Shown here: one piece after another, positions 36,637 through 48,900 of the stretch | Layout: each line of letters begins with the position of its first letter | Position numbering within the stretch: position 1 is the first letter of the stretch | Source of the DNA: Plectrocnemia conspersa | Lineage: Eukaryota; Arthropoda; Insecta; Trichoptera; Polycentropodidae | Direction of reading: 5' to 3' | Assembly (NCBI GenBank): GCA_009617715.1 | Contig: VTFK01000223.1 | Location: forward strand, 186,001 to 250,000 | Length of the DNA: 64,000 bases | Position numbers and translations under genes: made by a program | The notes under the pieces: model-generated | The model's database searches: none | Seen by the model: only the letters and a program-made list of their open reading frames with translations | Told to the model about the DNA's origin: nothing

Positions 36637-38724
36637 GCAATTGGGGCCAGGCCCCACCCAATTTTTTCGTACATAAAAAAAAATAGGTGGGGCTGGTAAA
36701 GTTTTATTATATTTTGTGAAAATGATCAAATTTTATATTTAGACAAATATTCTACAAGTTTTTCGTATGTATTTGCCCATTTGAGGCAGAAATGATAAAT
36801 ATTACATTGTTTTTTTGTGGGGATCTGTTTTGGATTGGCAGGCGTTTTTACACCTAGAGCGAACCAGCGTAGTTTGGCCTCGTGGCTTTATTTTTGAATT
36901 TTTAAGTTTTGAATTTATTAAAACAGTTCTTAAAAATATAAATAAATTAATCATAAAAAATTATTACATTAAAAGATTATCCTAAAACTTGAAACTTTAA
37001 ATACTTGTACCAGATTTAAAATTGGTAAAAAATAGTCTTAGCATAAACGCATACTATTACTGTCACAGTAATAATATCACGGTTAATATCGAATTCATCG
37101 TCACGTCCTTAAAAAATTCAATATTATATCGTCATTCGTAATTATATGGATAATTTTTAAAAGAAAATCAATATATGTATTTATAAATAATTAAAACACA
37201 GATTACTAATTCTGTTTTACATAATTTAGCTATTTACTAGCTCGAAAATATATTAAATGTGTCGAGACTAATATTATCGTTTGAGTTGAGTACCCAGGTC
37301 GATAGTTGTCAATCGCTCATTTTACTAGTGCGAGCGAGTAAGCGAGCTCTGCTAGCATAACGGCATCTCCGTCTTAAAAATTTTATTTTTATTTCATAAC
37401 AGACACACAATATAAAGTAATAATTATGCACAATTAGAGCATATGATCCCGTTTCATCCCATATCATAAAAATATAGATGCCCTTAGAAGGAAAAAATCA
37501 GTTTTAAAGCATTAATTGACAACCTAAATCTGTCAAGTCTAGCGCGATGCCGTCCTAACAGCGCGCGCTTTGACCATGTTCCGATGAAAAATTTTACAAT
37601 AAACTTACACTTGTAAATTTAAGATTATTGAGTTATTTGCATAAGTTAAAAAATTCAATATTACTGAAATGTGTTTAACAGAAGTCTTTTTTACTATTAA
37701 TAAATTTAAATTTTCAAAATTTGCTTGAACACAAAGCCAATAAATGCATTCAAAGTTTTGTCGACATATTGTCGACGTTCGAGTACAACGCTTGAAATAC
37801 GATGTCGACACATAGATGTGAAAGGAATTTGTCAATGATAAGTTTTTTTATTTATTTTTTGTTGCAATGTTTATGGAGTCACAAATTGATTCATTTTTAA
37901 TTACTGTGCACAAAGATACGCTGTTGTATTAATTTAATCATTTTTTAACGAATGTTTTTTATTATACAGTGATAAGTACTACATTTAAATGTAAATATGA
38001 AGTGCAAAACCGACATTTTACAATTATTTGAATAAAATACGCCGAAAAAGGCGATATTATTCACTGTAAAAAATATAGCTAAAATTATTTTTAGCTCAAT
38101 TTAATCTTTCAATAATCTTTATTTACTCATAATATAATATTAAAATTTTGAAATAATAGATAAATGATATATACGACTAGGCAAATGTAGATATTGTATA
38201 ATAACATGAAAAACGAAAGCATAGAATGTTCACAATATGTGTGTTTATAACGCATCATTGTATTTTTCAACAAGCAAAATAAAAAAATTAATTGTAAAAT
38301 CGATAAGAATTGTATTATATTCATATTTGTAATATATTTCAAAACAATGTGGAAATATTATTGTTTAATAGTTCATTGAATTATTGTTTGTAAACTATTG
38401 TGTAATACAATAAAATATTGTATCTGGTTTTTCCATATTTTTAATTTTTAAACAAAAAAATATATACTATATACAGTGTGTGATTATAATATTACAGTAT
38501 AAAATTGTAAATATCTTTTATTATCTATTTTTGCTGAACAGAGAATAGGATGATTATTGAAAAAAATAACTTAAATAGGATGATTTGTTATGGATAGACG
38601 TAAAAAATCGAAAGTTTAGAACGGATCGATCTATTTGGAATTTTTACGCGAAGTTTAGAGAAAATTGTCAAAAACAGCTGTTGCTACTTTACAGTTTTCA
38701 TATATCGAACAAGCTGAAGATAAA
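36637..38724. other. AT-rich spacer
   Basis: A short G/C hairpin (GGGGCCAGGCCCC, near 36644-36656) and a GC-richer patch near 37270-37380 are the only visible structures. Three GTCGAC sites cluster at 37760-37808. No gene was seen. Confidence 0.4.
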
Positions 38725-39037
38725 AAGTATCTTTGGATTATTGAAAAAACAAGGTTTAAGTTCGCCAACAGGCAAATTTTATGGCGTAACTGCCGATTTC
38801 CACGCGAAGTGGTTTCGTCTTATGTATTTGATAAATAATGTAGTTTTTAGATTTCCAAAGCAAAGATAAAACCGATTAAAGTAGTTGAGAAAATCGTATA
38901 CAATTTTTTACCAATAAAATACTTTCGACCTCTATTAAAAGCTTCCAAGAAAGCATGCATATTTTCAAACCCCTGGCACTAACCTACCCTTTCTTATCGG
39001 TATGAAATAAATGCAGCGGTTGTAAAACATTTAAAAT
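38725..39037 (+). repeat. Dispersed repeat family, copy 3 (most complete)
   Basis: This copy contains all blocks seen in the other two: ATCTTTGGATTA, TTAAGTTCGCC, GTAACTGCC, TAGTTTTTAGATTTCCAAAGC, AGTTGAGAAAATCGTA, CTATTAAAAGCTTCCAAGA, GCATGCATATTTT, CCCTTTCTTAT and GCGGTTGTAAAAC. Related sequence may begin earlier, near 38600. No coding content or terminal repeats are evident. Confidence 0.75.
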
Positions 39038-40820
39038 TTTTTAACAAAAACTACTTTTAACCTATTCTAGATTTGATATTTTTCTTGAGAAATTCTCGAG
39101 AAGAAACACTTATCACACCCATCAAATTAATCCTGGGAATAATTATCAAATATCTATTAAAATAGTTCCATAGTGATTTATTGTACAAACCTATTTCTTT
39201 CGCGAAAATAAATTACACACCCTCGATTATTTTACGGTTCTTTGAGACTGAGAAGTCGTACAACGTGCGCCTAGTTTTCGGGATAAGTAAACCGCATAAT
39301 ACTGTCTGGGTCCTGAAAATCGAGGCTGAAACCTTATATTGTGTGTGTTTATGTATAGGACTCAGTGTGCCGCAGCTTTAATTTAACCCGGGCTTTCTAA
39401 TAATATTATTACGTATGTTTGCGGTCATATATTTCGTATATTTATAATATAAATACTTATGTTTGTACGTATGTATATATTGTTTGAATAAAACAATTCG
39501 TACGTGGTGAAGTATTAAAGTTACACAGTGGCTTTTACTTTGTGTCTAAAAACCAAATTAAGGAACTCGTTGACGTTTCGAGGTTTATGTCGGTCGTATT
39601 CTTAATGTAATTAAATGGGTGCAAGAATTCTTCAGTCAGGTATGTATGTATGTATATGTCAATATATATTTTATACTGTATTTGATATACAATGAATGTC
39701 CTTATATGCATACATTATATGTAAAGTATTAACATTTGTACATCTCCCAGAAAATAGATTCATAAAAAATGACATGTACTACATTTATAGACAATTTCGT
39801 TAGATATTAGTATTGGAAATTTTGTGCCACCCTGTAAATGCTAAATCAAAACACAACTTTTAAATTACGTATAAAATAGATTTATTTATGGAAAATGTCG
39901 CGCAAAAAGCGATAAATTAATTTATTGCAAAAGTTTGTTTTGTGTTTTATTTATGCGGTTAATTTTGACCTTCAAACTTTTCACTCTACTTGTAAAAAAT
40001 ATTGAGCTTAAACACGAGTTTTACGTCATTGGTAAATGGTATTTGGCATTTTATTAGTCTTTTATTTGATATTCAAATATAAATGGTGACAATGCTGAAA
40101 TGTATTTGTTATGATGTTTTTAATTTAAATAATCATAGTGAATAAAAACAATCATTGTTGGAATGAGTAAGCTTGTACTTATATTATAAACAACTAAATT
40201 TCTGATATTTAGTTTTTTGCTATTCAATTAATTCGCAAGACTTCGCAATTTCACTAATTAGTTTTATAAATGTGATTTGTAAAGTGGTATTATATTTATA
40301 GATATTTATTCATTTGTATTATCATTTATAATATAAAATATTATATATTAGCAATATTAATATACTTCTAATCTTTTCACATACGTGCTACATTTATTTA
40401 TTAAAATTAATAAATTACATGTATACATAATAAAACTATAAAATCTATAATAATAATAAAAAAATATTATAAAAAATAAAATAATAAACTGTGTAATATG
40501 TACATATATTTATTATAGTTTTGTAAAATCCATCGACTAAACACAAGATCGGCAGGTTTAAACACCGTGTGATATGAACTTGTCACGTATTATGCGTTAA
40601 AAGCGCCACAAACAAAACGCCATTTCTCTCATAACACGCCTATAAGTTGTTGCTTATAAATGTTTCAACATTTTTAACGATAAATAATCATAACATAATT
40701 ATTTAAAACAAGTTTTGGATTATTGTCGTTTACTTAAGCAAAAAATTATATATATAGTTACCCGATATTTTACTCATCAATGTACGAAAATATGAAATAC
40801 GATATGTACATTTATATATA
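39038..40820. other. AT-rich spacer
   Basis: No gene recognised. A GTAT-rich microsatellite begins near 39639 directly after CAG. A 66-codon frame at 39181-39381 matches nothing. The motif GCCACCCTGTA near 39827 resembles a mariner-type end without a partner. Confidence 0.35.
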
Positions 40821-41448
40821 CAGTGGAACCTCGGTTTACGAGCATTATTTGTTCCGGAAACCTGCTCGTATTTCAAAATATAAGAAATGATGGTAACATT
40901 AGTTGGTTCATTTCAAAACGCAAAAACATTCCTATAAAAATTTACGTATATTTTTCATAGTTGTTATTATTTAAATTTAATAAAAAATAATTTCTCGTAA
41001 TTTTATATTTATTCATATCGAAATCACTGCTGTTTATCACTATTAAATATTTTTCTTTTTTCTGAAACTTTAAATTGATTAATTGCTCCCATTACAACAG
41101 CTTTATTTGTGTGGTAATTTCCCATGAAATTTTTGCATTAGTTCCAACATTTTACAGATATCTCATTTGATGTAAGGGATTTCAAAGCCTATTTATTTTT
41201 CTCCTCAGGCAAGATCTATTATTAGTTAGCTCCTGGACATGCACCTCCACCAATTCTCGAATATCTTCCTAATTCAACTTCAGTCCCATACTATTTTCCA
41301 AGAACACAGTTTCATCAACAATTGGCAGCTCTCTTTCATGAGAAAACCCGGTAGCACAATTAGCCCACGGTTTTTTCCAAGCAGAAATAAGGGTTCTCTT
41401 GGTCTCCCACCCTATGCTTTATCGATGCTTTTGAGGTAGTTCACGATG
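40821..41448 (-). mobile_element. Tigger/pogo element remnant with one TIR
   Basis: CAGTGGAACCTCGGTTTACG at 40821, preceded by TA, is a typical Tigger/pogo terminus. On the minus strand about 41180-41440 reads AWKKPWANCAT..., then ...IVDETVFLENSMGL...DIRELVEVHVQELT, corresponding to the extreme C-terminal region of Tigger-type transposases (WKKLWP...VDEIVSL.KSMGL...DIEELVEEH.EELT). A stop interrupts the frame. The catalytic DDE core, which should lie to the right, and the right TIR are missing, so this is a 3'-end fragment. Confidence 0.85.
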
Positions 41449-41871
41449 TGAAATTTATTATTCCAAAAATATCCTAGGGTAAGATTTGTTCACTTTGAAG
41501 TATCAAATAAGATGAGAAATATGTAAAGTATAAATAAAAAACATTTACAATAGAATTATATTTTAATAAGTAATACAGATTTACATAGATTTTATTTGCG
41601 GATAGTTAGGTGTGAAAATACGAGTACAGACAGGGGAATATTGTATGGAGGTGTGAATTTGTATATTATTATTTCTAGGATAATCTGCAAAAATAAAAAT
41701 GTAGCGGGTTCCTCACTGGAATAATTGCATTAAGAAATTAATTATAATAATATAGTTTTTTTCTATATTTTGTTTATGTTTATGTTTTGATTATATTTGT
41801 TTAGTGTATAAATAATTTAGATATATTATCTAAATTAATTAATAAAATAAATATATAATATTATAGCTCAC
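41449..41871. other. AT-rich spacer
   Basis: No gene or repeat recognised. Confidence 0.4.
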
Positions 41872-42200
41872 CTATGTAAGCGCATATTAGTCATTTTTCT
41901 CGATGCATAGCGTCCATTGTGCATATCGCCACAGGCGACGATATGGCATTTCTGAGGTGTCGCCTTCCGAAGAACAAAGGGCTCCAGTATTTCCGATCTA
42001 TTGTGATTCATCGACCGTTGGGGGTATGGTGAAAAACTTTTCATACCTCCGAAGAGCGAGCGAGCGAACAGAGATCGTAAAAGCGATGCCGGTGCATTGC
42101 GAATGTGATTTTTAACGCGGCGCATTTTGCATAATGCATACGGCTCTAAGCGCTCTTGCTACTTGTGCGGACACAATTTATATAAATTCGCATCGACGAA
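41872..42200 (-). other. Candidate minus-strand first exon with donor
   Basis: A GC-rich, CpG-containing block (about 41872-42130) is open on the minus strand for 85 codons from an ATG at 42125. The frame runs without a stop into ATAG|GTGAGC, a strong splice donor at 41871-41872. The first stop is the TGA inside the donor itself. Upstream on the same strand, TTTATATAAA (about 42178-42187) could be a TATA box. No domain is recognisable in the peptide, and the complementary strand is also open for 70 codons, so coding status is doubtful; an untranslated exon or regulatory block is equally possible. Confidence 0.3.
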
Positions 42201-42796
42201 CTACATATACAGGGTGTGTAATAAGAATCTGTATTATGTAACGCCAGTAGGCAGTAGTTGCACGCGAGCTAGAGCCTCGAAACCGGATCTTGAATCTCAA
42301 TGAATGGGTTACAATTTTAACTCGGCGTTAAACCATTGAATGAATTCCACATTAGACCAGCACATCATTGGCTGTCAATTAAAAGATCATGCTTTTTTCT
42401 TCTTTTTTTATGGCGTTTAATTTATAGCCCACGAGTACTAGAATTTAAAGTTAAAATAATGCATAAAATATAATAATATCAATAAAATATTTTTAAATCG
42501 ACTGTAATAAATCTTATCTCATATTTTTATTATTTATAAAAAAATGTAATACAATTTAACGTATCCATCACAAACATAGACATAAATAAAATTTATGAAA
42601 AGTGGTACATATTGCGAGATTATCCAATGATTTGTGACATTAATTTATTATATAAAACACCAGGATCAATTACATAAATAATATATGAAAATGTTCTTTA
42701 CAATATTTAAAAAAAAAATTTAATTAGTTTTAATGACGTTATTTACAGCAATTTTGTATTTTGTCCTTACTGTGATAAAATATTTTTATTGATCGT

Positions 42797-42829
42797 TATT
42801 AACATACTTTTTTTTCTTTTCAGGTGAGC
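42797..42829 (+). promoter_or_regulatory. Candidate recursive splice (ratchet) site
   Basis: TTATTAAC (42797-42804, branch-point-like) is followed by an almost pure pyrimidine tract (about 42807-42820) and CAG|GTGAGC (42821-42829). A strong acceptor joined to a strong donor with no exon between is the signature of a zero-nucleotide ratchet site, known from very long insect introns. An alternative is a short terminal exon: one frame after the acceptor reads ELKVNEQHEIWAQHLSIFKD and stops soon after. Either reading implies a plus-strand gene. Confidence 0.5.
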
Positions 42830-45735
42830 TCAAAGTCAACGAACAACATGAAATATGGGCACAGCATTTAAGTATTTTTAAAGATATTTAATTACCTTTC
42901 CTATCACATATACATACATAAATATTTTATTATGCTATTACTCGACTCTTTAGTTTAATCGTGCTCACGCACAGTATGATCAGAAATAATCGCGCAATTC
43001 AACTTTTATTATACGTAGGCATTACTGAGTATTTTACGTTAATTTTGGATAATAATGATAATAAAAAAATCTTTTGAATGAGCATCGGTCCAACAGTTTA
43101 TCACCAATTGAGAGAAACTCGCGGTGATGTAACGTAGCTGTTACCCACGCGCTCTCCATTTATTCACACCCACGAGTTCGATTATGGGATTTCGAATAGA
43201 TCTGCCTCGGTCTCGGGAGATAGAGATAAGTTTTGTTTGTTTATATAGTAAAAACGTGTGTGTGTAAATGCTATATACACATTTAAAAAAAGAAAGCCGG
43301 CGAACGTTTCAGAAATTTCACACCTTCCAGGCGTTGAGACATTGGTCTATAAATCAGCACAGACACGAATAAGCTATTTCCAATATAGTTGTAGCGCATG
43401 TTTCATGTCATAAATCAATGGTTAGAACACTTTTTAACCAATGCTACCAAAGTAAAGGAAGTTTATTGCTCAAACGCGGCCATGTGGTAGCTATAATTAT
43501 AAATTATACATTACTTAAAAAAAAATCTGACATACTCGTATTTATATATTGTATTTTCTGAAGCGTCCGTTTCAATACCTCTTGTATCGAATAAATATGA
43601 GCTCTCGAACCAGTTGGTTACTTTACAAAACTTAATCATAAAAACAGTTAAGAGATATTTAGAAAAAATAAAGATTTATAATAATATAATTTCATTTTTC
43701 GATTATTGGCATATAATAACCGTTGATCATTCAAAAACTACAGTTCCGTCATGTTTTATGTTCAATGGCAGGTAAAGCCATTTGAATAATTTCTCAATCG
43801 AAAATGACGCTTAGACGATTAGAAATAGCTAACGATATTATTATAAAGATGCATTACATAACCTTACATTTTTTTATCTTATTTTGGTAGATCAGTACGA
43901 CAGATCTATTGTACACCTATGTCGATTACTAAAACCTGAAAGATCTTTGTTAAAATCCTAAATGCACTTAGTGTTTTTTAACTTCTATCGTGTCTGGGTA
44001 TCTGAAATAGTGATTATTATAGATTTTCTTATTCATACGGATTAATATTGTGATAATTAATAAAAATCTAGTTAGGTCTTACGTACATATACAATACATA
44101 TACATATATTTTTTTCTCATAATAAGCCTAATTCAATTCTTAATATTATAATATTACATTTGTCGTTTTAAGCGACATGTCTAAAAGGAACGAATGGCAA
44201 AAATACCAGTTATTTATTCTAAAACCATGAACTGGCACAAATACTGTCTCTGAACGAGCAGATAGCTAAACTACAGATTTATTGTTGTCGAACTAATGCA
44301 GTCGCTATTGAAAGTACTTACTAAAATAAAATATTTATAATATTAAAACAAAGATTCCAGATCAGGTCAAGGATGGTAGGGTCGTTGATTTCCTCTTTTT
44401 TTCCCCGATCTACCATGGAAAAATAATTCATTTAGGACTTTTTAAGTTCAGCTTGAACTATAACCCAGAAAGTGGCCTCTGCATAATATAAACATTTCTA
44501 AGTCCAGAAAAAATCGGCCACTCCCAATTCAATTGTCCAATCTGGCACAGCCAAGCAGTCACTTTGATTGTCTTAAGAGTCCAATTCGATTTTTGACATC
44601 ATATCAATAAGAATATAAGCACGAATCTGTAATATAACATCAACATAACATTTAACTGATAAATTATGAACCTTTGTATCATATTTTAAACTAAAAATAA
44701 ACGCGTGTACTAAGAAGCACACAATTTAATACGCAACAATTTATGTCTTACCTAATTCTTTAACAAATTCAACGAATCGAAAAATAACATTTTTAACCTC
44801 ATTAAATAATTTTCAGTAAAGACATACAAAGCCAAATGTCAAAACATATTAATAACAAAAATATTTTAACTATAATGTATGTATTTAGTTCCTAAAAATT
44901 ACAGTTAACATGTTAAAAATTTGTTGTTTCTATAATATATATATACTACCCCTTCTTAGGCAACGGGAATGAATTAATTTGCATTATAATTTGCAAATAT
45001 AAAACTCAGTTTACTGATTGTTTAAGATTGATTTAACTGTTGTTGTATTCGATTTTAAGCAAAACATTAACGAGTTAATTGGAATTAAAATAGTTTTTTT
45101 AAGTAACTATTGAGTAAACATCTCTTCGTTAGAACTAAAAATAAATTCAAAAACATAACTTGTGGTTTTAATCGTAAAAACCATAGGTAATGAAGTAGTA
45201 TTTTCTTGGCCTATTTGCGCTTTTAAGCTTTCTCTCTCTCTCATATTTTTTTAATTACGCAGATCAAGTGCCGAGATAATTCCGTTAGAAGCTTGCTAAT
45301 GAATCTAGCTTTTAAGAACCTGACTTTATAAAAAAATATTTTTCACGTCAATTTATTATTACATTGCAATAAATATCACATTACGTGTGTAGGTATGAGA
45401 AAACAGCGCTAATCGCCTAACAGCCATGATTCATAATGACTAAAAAAAGTAACTTTCTTTGGCATTATTATTACACCATTGTTTTAATACACACCTTTAG
45501 TCACGTCAGGCTTAATTTTACAAAACAACAATGTAATCTCGTTCGAAGCGAAATGTTTCACATTTGAGCCCTAGAAATAAAACACCCAATTGTGAAATTT
45601 GAATACTTACTCTTCGACAGCGATTTAATTGCTGTCCAACACGAAACGACTGAACTAATTGAATTTTAACACGTTGTATACCAAAAATAAAATATAAAAA
45701 CTACGTCGATGAAACTTAAATTTAATATTCTAGGC
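42830..45735. other. Spacer with two GC-richer patches
   Basis: Patches at 43080-43340 and 44160-44600 are GC-richer than the surroundings, but I recognise no domain or RNA. The rest is AT-rich. Confidence 0.35.
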
Positions 45736-45970
45736 CAGTGGTCGGCAAACTTATTAGCCAAAGAGCCAAATATGTACATTACAACGATTAAAAAAAAATT
45801 GAGAGCCAAATTTATTTATTAATTTAGCAAACCTTTATTATAAAAAATCAACACAAAGACGAAATTTAGAGCTCCATATTTCTTGTTTTAAATTCGGCGC
45901 GTAAATGCCGGTGGACATTTGTGCCAGAGCCGCACTTCTAGAGCGGTGAGCCGCACTTTGCCGACCTCTG
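45736..45970. mobile_element. Non-autonomous hAT (CAGTGGTCGGCAAAC type)
   Basis: The 235-bp element begins CAGTGGTCGGCAAAC and ends TTTGCCGACCTCTG, flanked by a perfect 8-bp duplication, TTCTAGGC (45728-45735 and 45971-45978). Its termini match those of the element at 35220-35574, so both belong to one terminus type, though the interiors differ. AGAGCCAAAT and AGAGCCGCAC motifs recur inside. No coding capacity. Confidence 0.96.
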
Positions 45971-45978
45971 TTCTAGGC

Positions 45979-48900
45979 GAACAAAGGCCCAGTACCCCGG
46001 GAGGCATTAATATAATAAAAATCCAGAAATGGGTCGGGAAAAATGGGAAAAACTGTCTAGAGCTGTGAAGGAATATCTTAATCTTTTTTACGACTGAATA
46101 TATCACGAGCCTATTTTTTTATATAATTCACAATAAAGTATACAATTGGTTTTGTGGCTAGATTTGGATTAGTTCTACTATTATTTTCTGAGAAATATAT
46201 TGCGACAAAAATATGAAAAATGAATCTTACGTTTTGGTTTCAACAGAATACGTTCAATAATAATTGTATCTATAATGTGAGACTTTATTCTAATTTCTTA
46301 TAATATTTATAAAGAGCTAATTTAGAACTGAAAATTAAAATAAAAGTTTTTTTCCATTAAAAATATCAATTTGTAATGCAAATCCAAATTATTGTTTCTA
46401 AAAAAATGTTTTTAAATTGCTTTAATTGACTCTTTTTGCTTTTTAAAATAAGCTCTCGATTTATTTCGTTATTTGATTTCGTTTACGATTTGTTTTTATG
46501 GGATAAGTTTAACTTTTAGCTACTCCAAACCATTTATCGTCTTAACCGAAACAGTATTTTAAAATTAATTACGATTTGTGATGATGATAAATTATTATGA
46601 CTCTGTATCTCAGCGTATAGGATTTATTTAATGACCGAATTTGGTTTTTGATCGGTGTGTTCTTAATGGGACGAATTCCCTTTCGCATTTCTTCTTTGGA
46701 CGTATACTTTCTATTGAAGGCTTTTCAGCTCTTGCCTCAGCAGCCTTCTCAACGAGGCTCTGGTTTTGCTACCAATGGCACTTCGCCCACGATAGTCGGT
46801 ACTTAAGCACGAACAAATGTCGGATTTCTTGGACCCGCTTGTTATGTTGTGTGGAGTAAGTCAAATACTTTCACCTTCTAGCTTAGGTAACGTTCGTCCA
46901 TTCAAAGAAGCAGATTTTGGACTGAAGTGCCATTAATGAAGTTATTTTACCTTTGAAAGTTATTTAAAGAAACAAAATTGCTCGTTTAGGAAAATGTATT
47001 ATAAAAGTAATATGATATATAATAGTTAACAATATACGAATTAGTATTAAAGTTTAGCAATAATAATCAGAATTTTCTAATGTAAATATGTATATGGTAC
47101 ATCGCTCTCACGCCATTAATATTTTAGGGTTCTATAAACTATAAGTAGGTTCCAACCTTTGAAATTAATACACCATGTAAAGTATCACATAAAAATAATA
47201 TGATACAAAATCATCGCGAAGTTTTAAGGATTCTTCGCGCAAGGCTTCATTTTTTATTTATAACCCTAATACCCACATGTGTATTAAAAGCTTGTTATTT
47301 AATACATTATTCATTATTTTATTTAATCATGCGTTACTGGCATTTTTAAATACAAAATCACGTTTTATAATCTATTAATAATATGCAGGTATACAAATCA
47401 CATTTGTTTTTAATGACAGCATCGACTATAAAATTAAAGAAATATCTTTAATTTTATAGTTAATGCTCTAAATCCTTACTGAAAATTTTGTATATACATG
47501 TGTTTCTGGTTATAAAGCCGAAGGGATGTGACTTTACAACCAAAATAAACACCGGAAGAGCTGGTAACAGTTAATTTTTTATTTGTATAAAAATATAGAT
47601 GTGATGCTGATGTTTTGTTATTTATGGGTGATTAGCATCTCGGGATGTGTGTGCTAAAAGGTGGCCCCTTAAATATTCCCAATTATTAACAAAATGGTTT
47701 AGTCCCGAGATCTCTTTTCTCATTGTTGTCCTTACTTTACGACGTGATGGTTTTACTTTTCTTTTGTTCGAAACGGTCGTTAGAATGAGTGGCTCCCACA
47801 TATGTGTGTAGGTGTAAATAACAATATATAAGAAATGGACGGAATATTAAGTGTATAAAAATAATTAGTTAGAATATTATCAATTATATTCAACATTCTA
47901 TCATGTATTAATCATGTACATCTTAAAAAATCAATCTCTGTTGAATCCTTTTCAATTCTTGATAAATCTAACGTTGATTGAACAATATTGAAAAATCCTT
48001 CAAAGCTTATCAGAATGACGAATGGCTCGTTATATGTATCGTTCACTTTATAAAGTTATCTATGAGTACACACATAGTTGTGTAGTCGAAAGTTTTATTA
48101 CTAATGGCCAATATAATTTATAATACTTGAAAATACTTTTGACATTTGAAAATATTTTTTTTGTATTTTTTAAATGTAACATGACAAATTAACACGATTT
48201 ATATATAGATTATAATATAGGTTTTTACAATAAATTTTTGTTTTAATTTATTACATCAATTTATTAGTAGTTTTTAACACGTTTGTTTTTTTAATGTTCG
48301 ATTATGATATATTTTTCTACATAGTATATTTTAACTGCTGGGTTTTACCTTGAAAATGCCCCTTGGTAGTTCAGCGCCGGCAAGCACTTTGACTAATTTA
48401 ACACAAATATAATATAATAAATTTGTTTCGTTTGAACCCCTGAATTTAAAAATATCTGGTATGAATTTAAGGTTATAATTAATACAAAAAATAATATAAA
48501 TACCTATTAACGTGTGTACTTATTTATGTTGTATTAAGGTACATATTTATCTTTATTACACTCCATTCCGTTTGTACCGATATCAGATTTGGCATTCGCA
48601 CGCCACGAGGATGATATATGAAAAAATATATAATTTGACATGAACAACCGAAGCCTACGCAAATTTCCATATATACCTGCCCCCTTTGCACAAAGATTTT
48701 TTTCTCTTCTCTTTGAACAATGACTCTTCATCATTCACATCGGAGGTGCCTTTCAATCATCGCATTTTTAAACACACTCCATTCTTTTCGTTTATCTCCC
48801 ATTATTATTATATATACATATAGATGTAGTAGGTACATATGGATTATAAATAACGTGGCTTGTGCGGGAAATTGGAGATTCGCATTTGATGGATTGCCTT

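Noticed and set aside
36229..36729. Ser/Asp/Pro/Thr-rich frames on both strands
   Set aside because: They arise from GACTCC hexamer arrays inside the hAT miniature element, not from a gene.
42209..42240. ACAGGGTGTG motif resembling a mariner terminus
   Set aside because: No inverted partner and no transposase nearby; the motif is too short to support an element.
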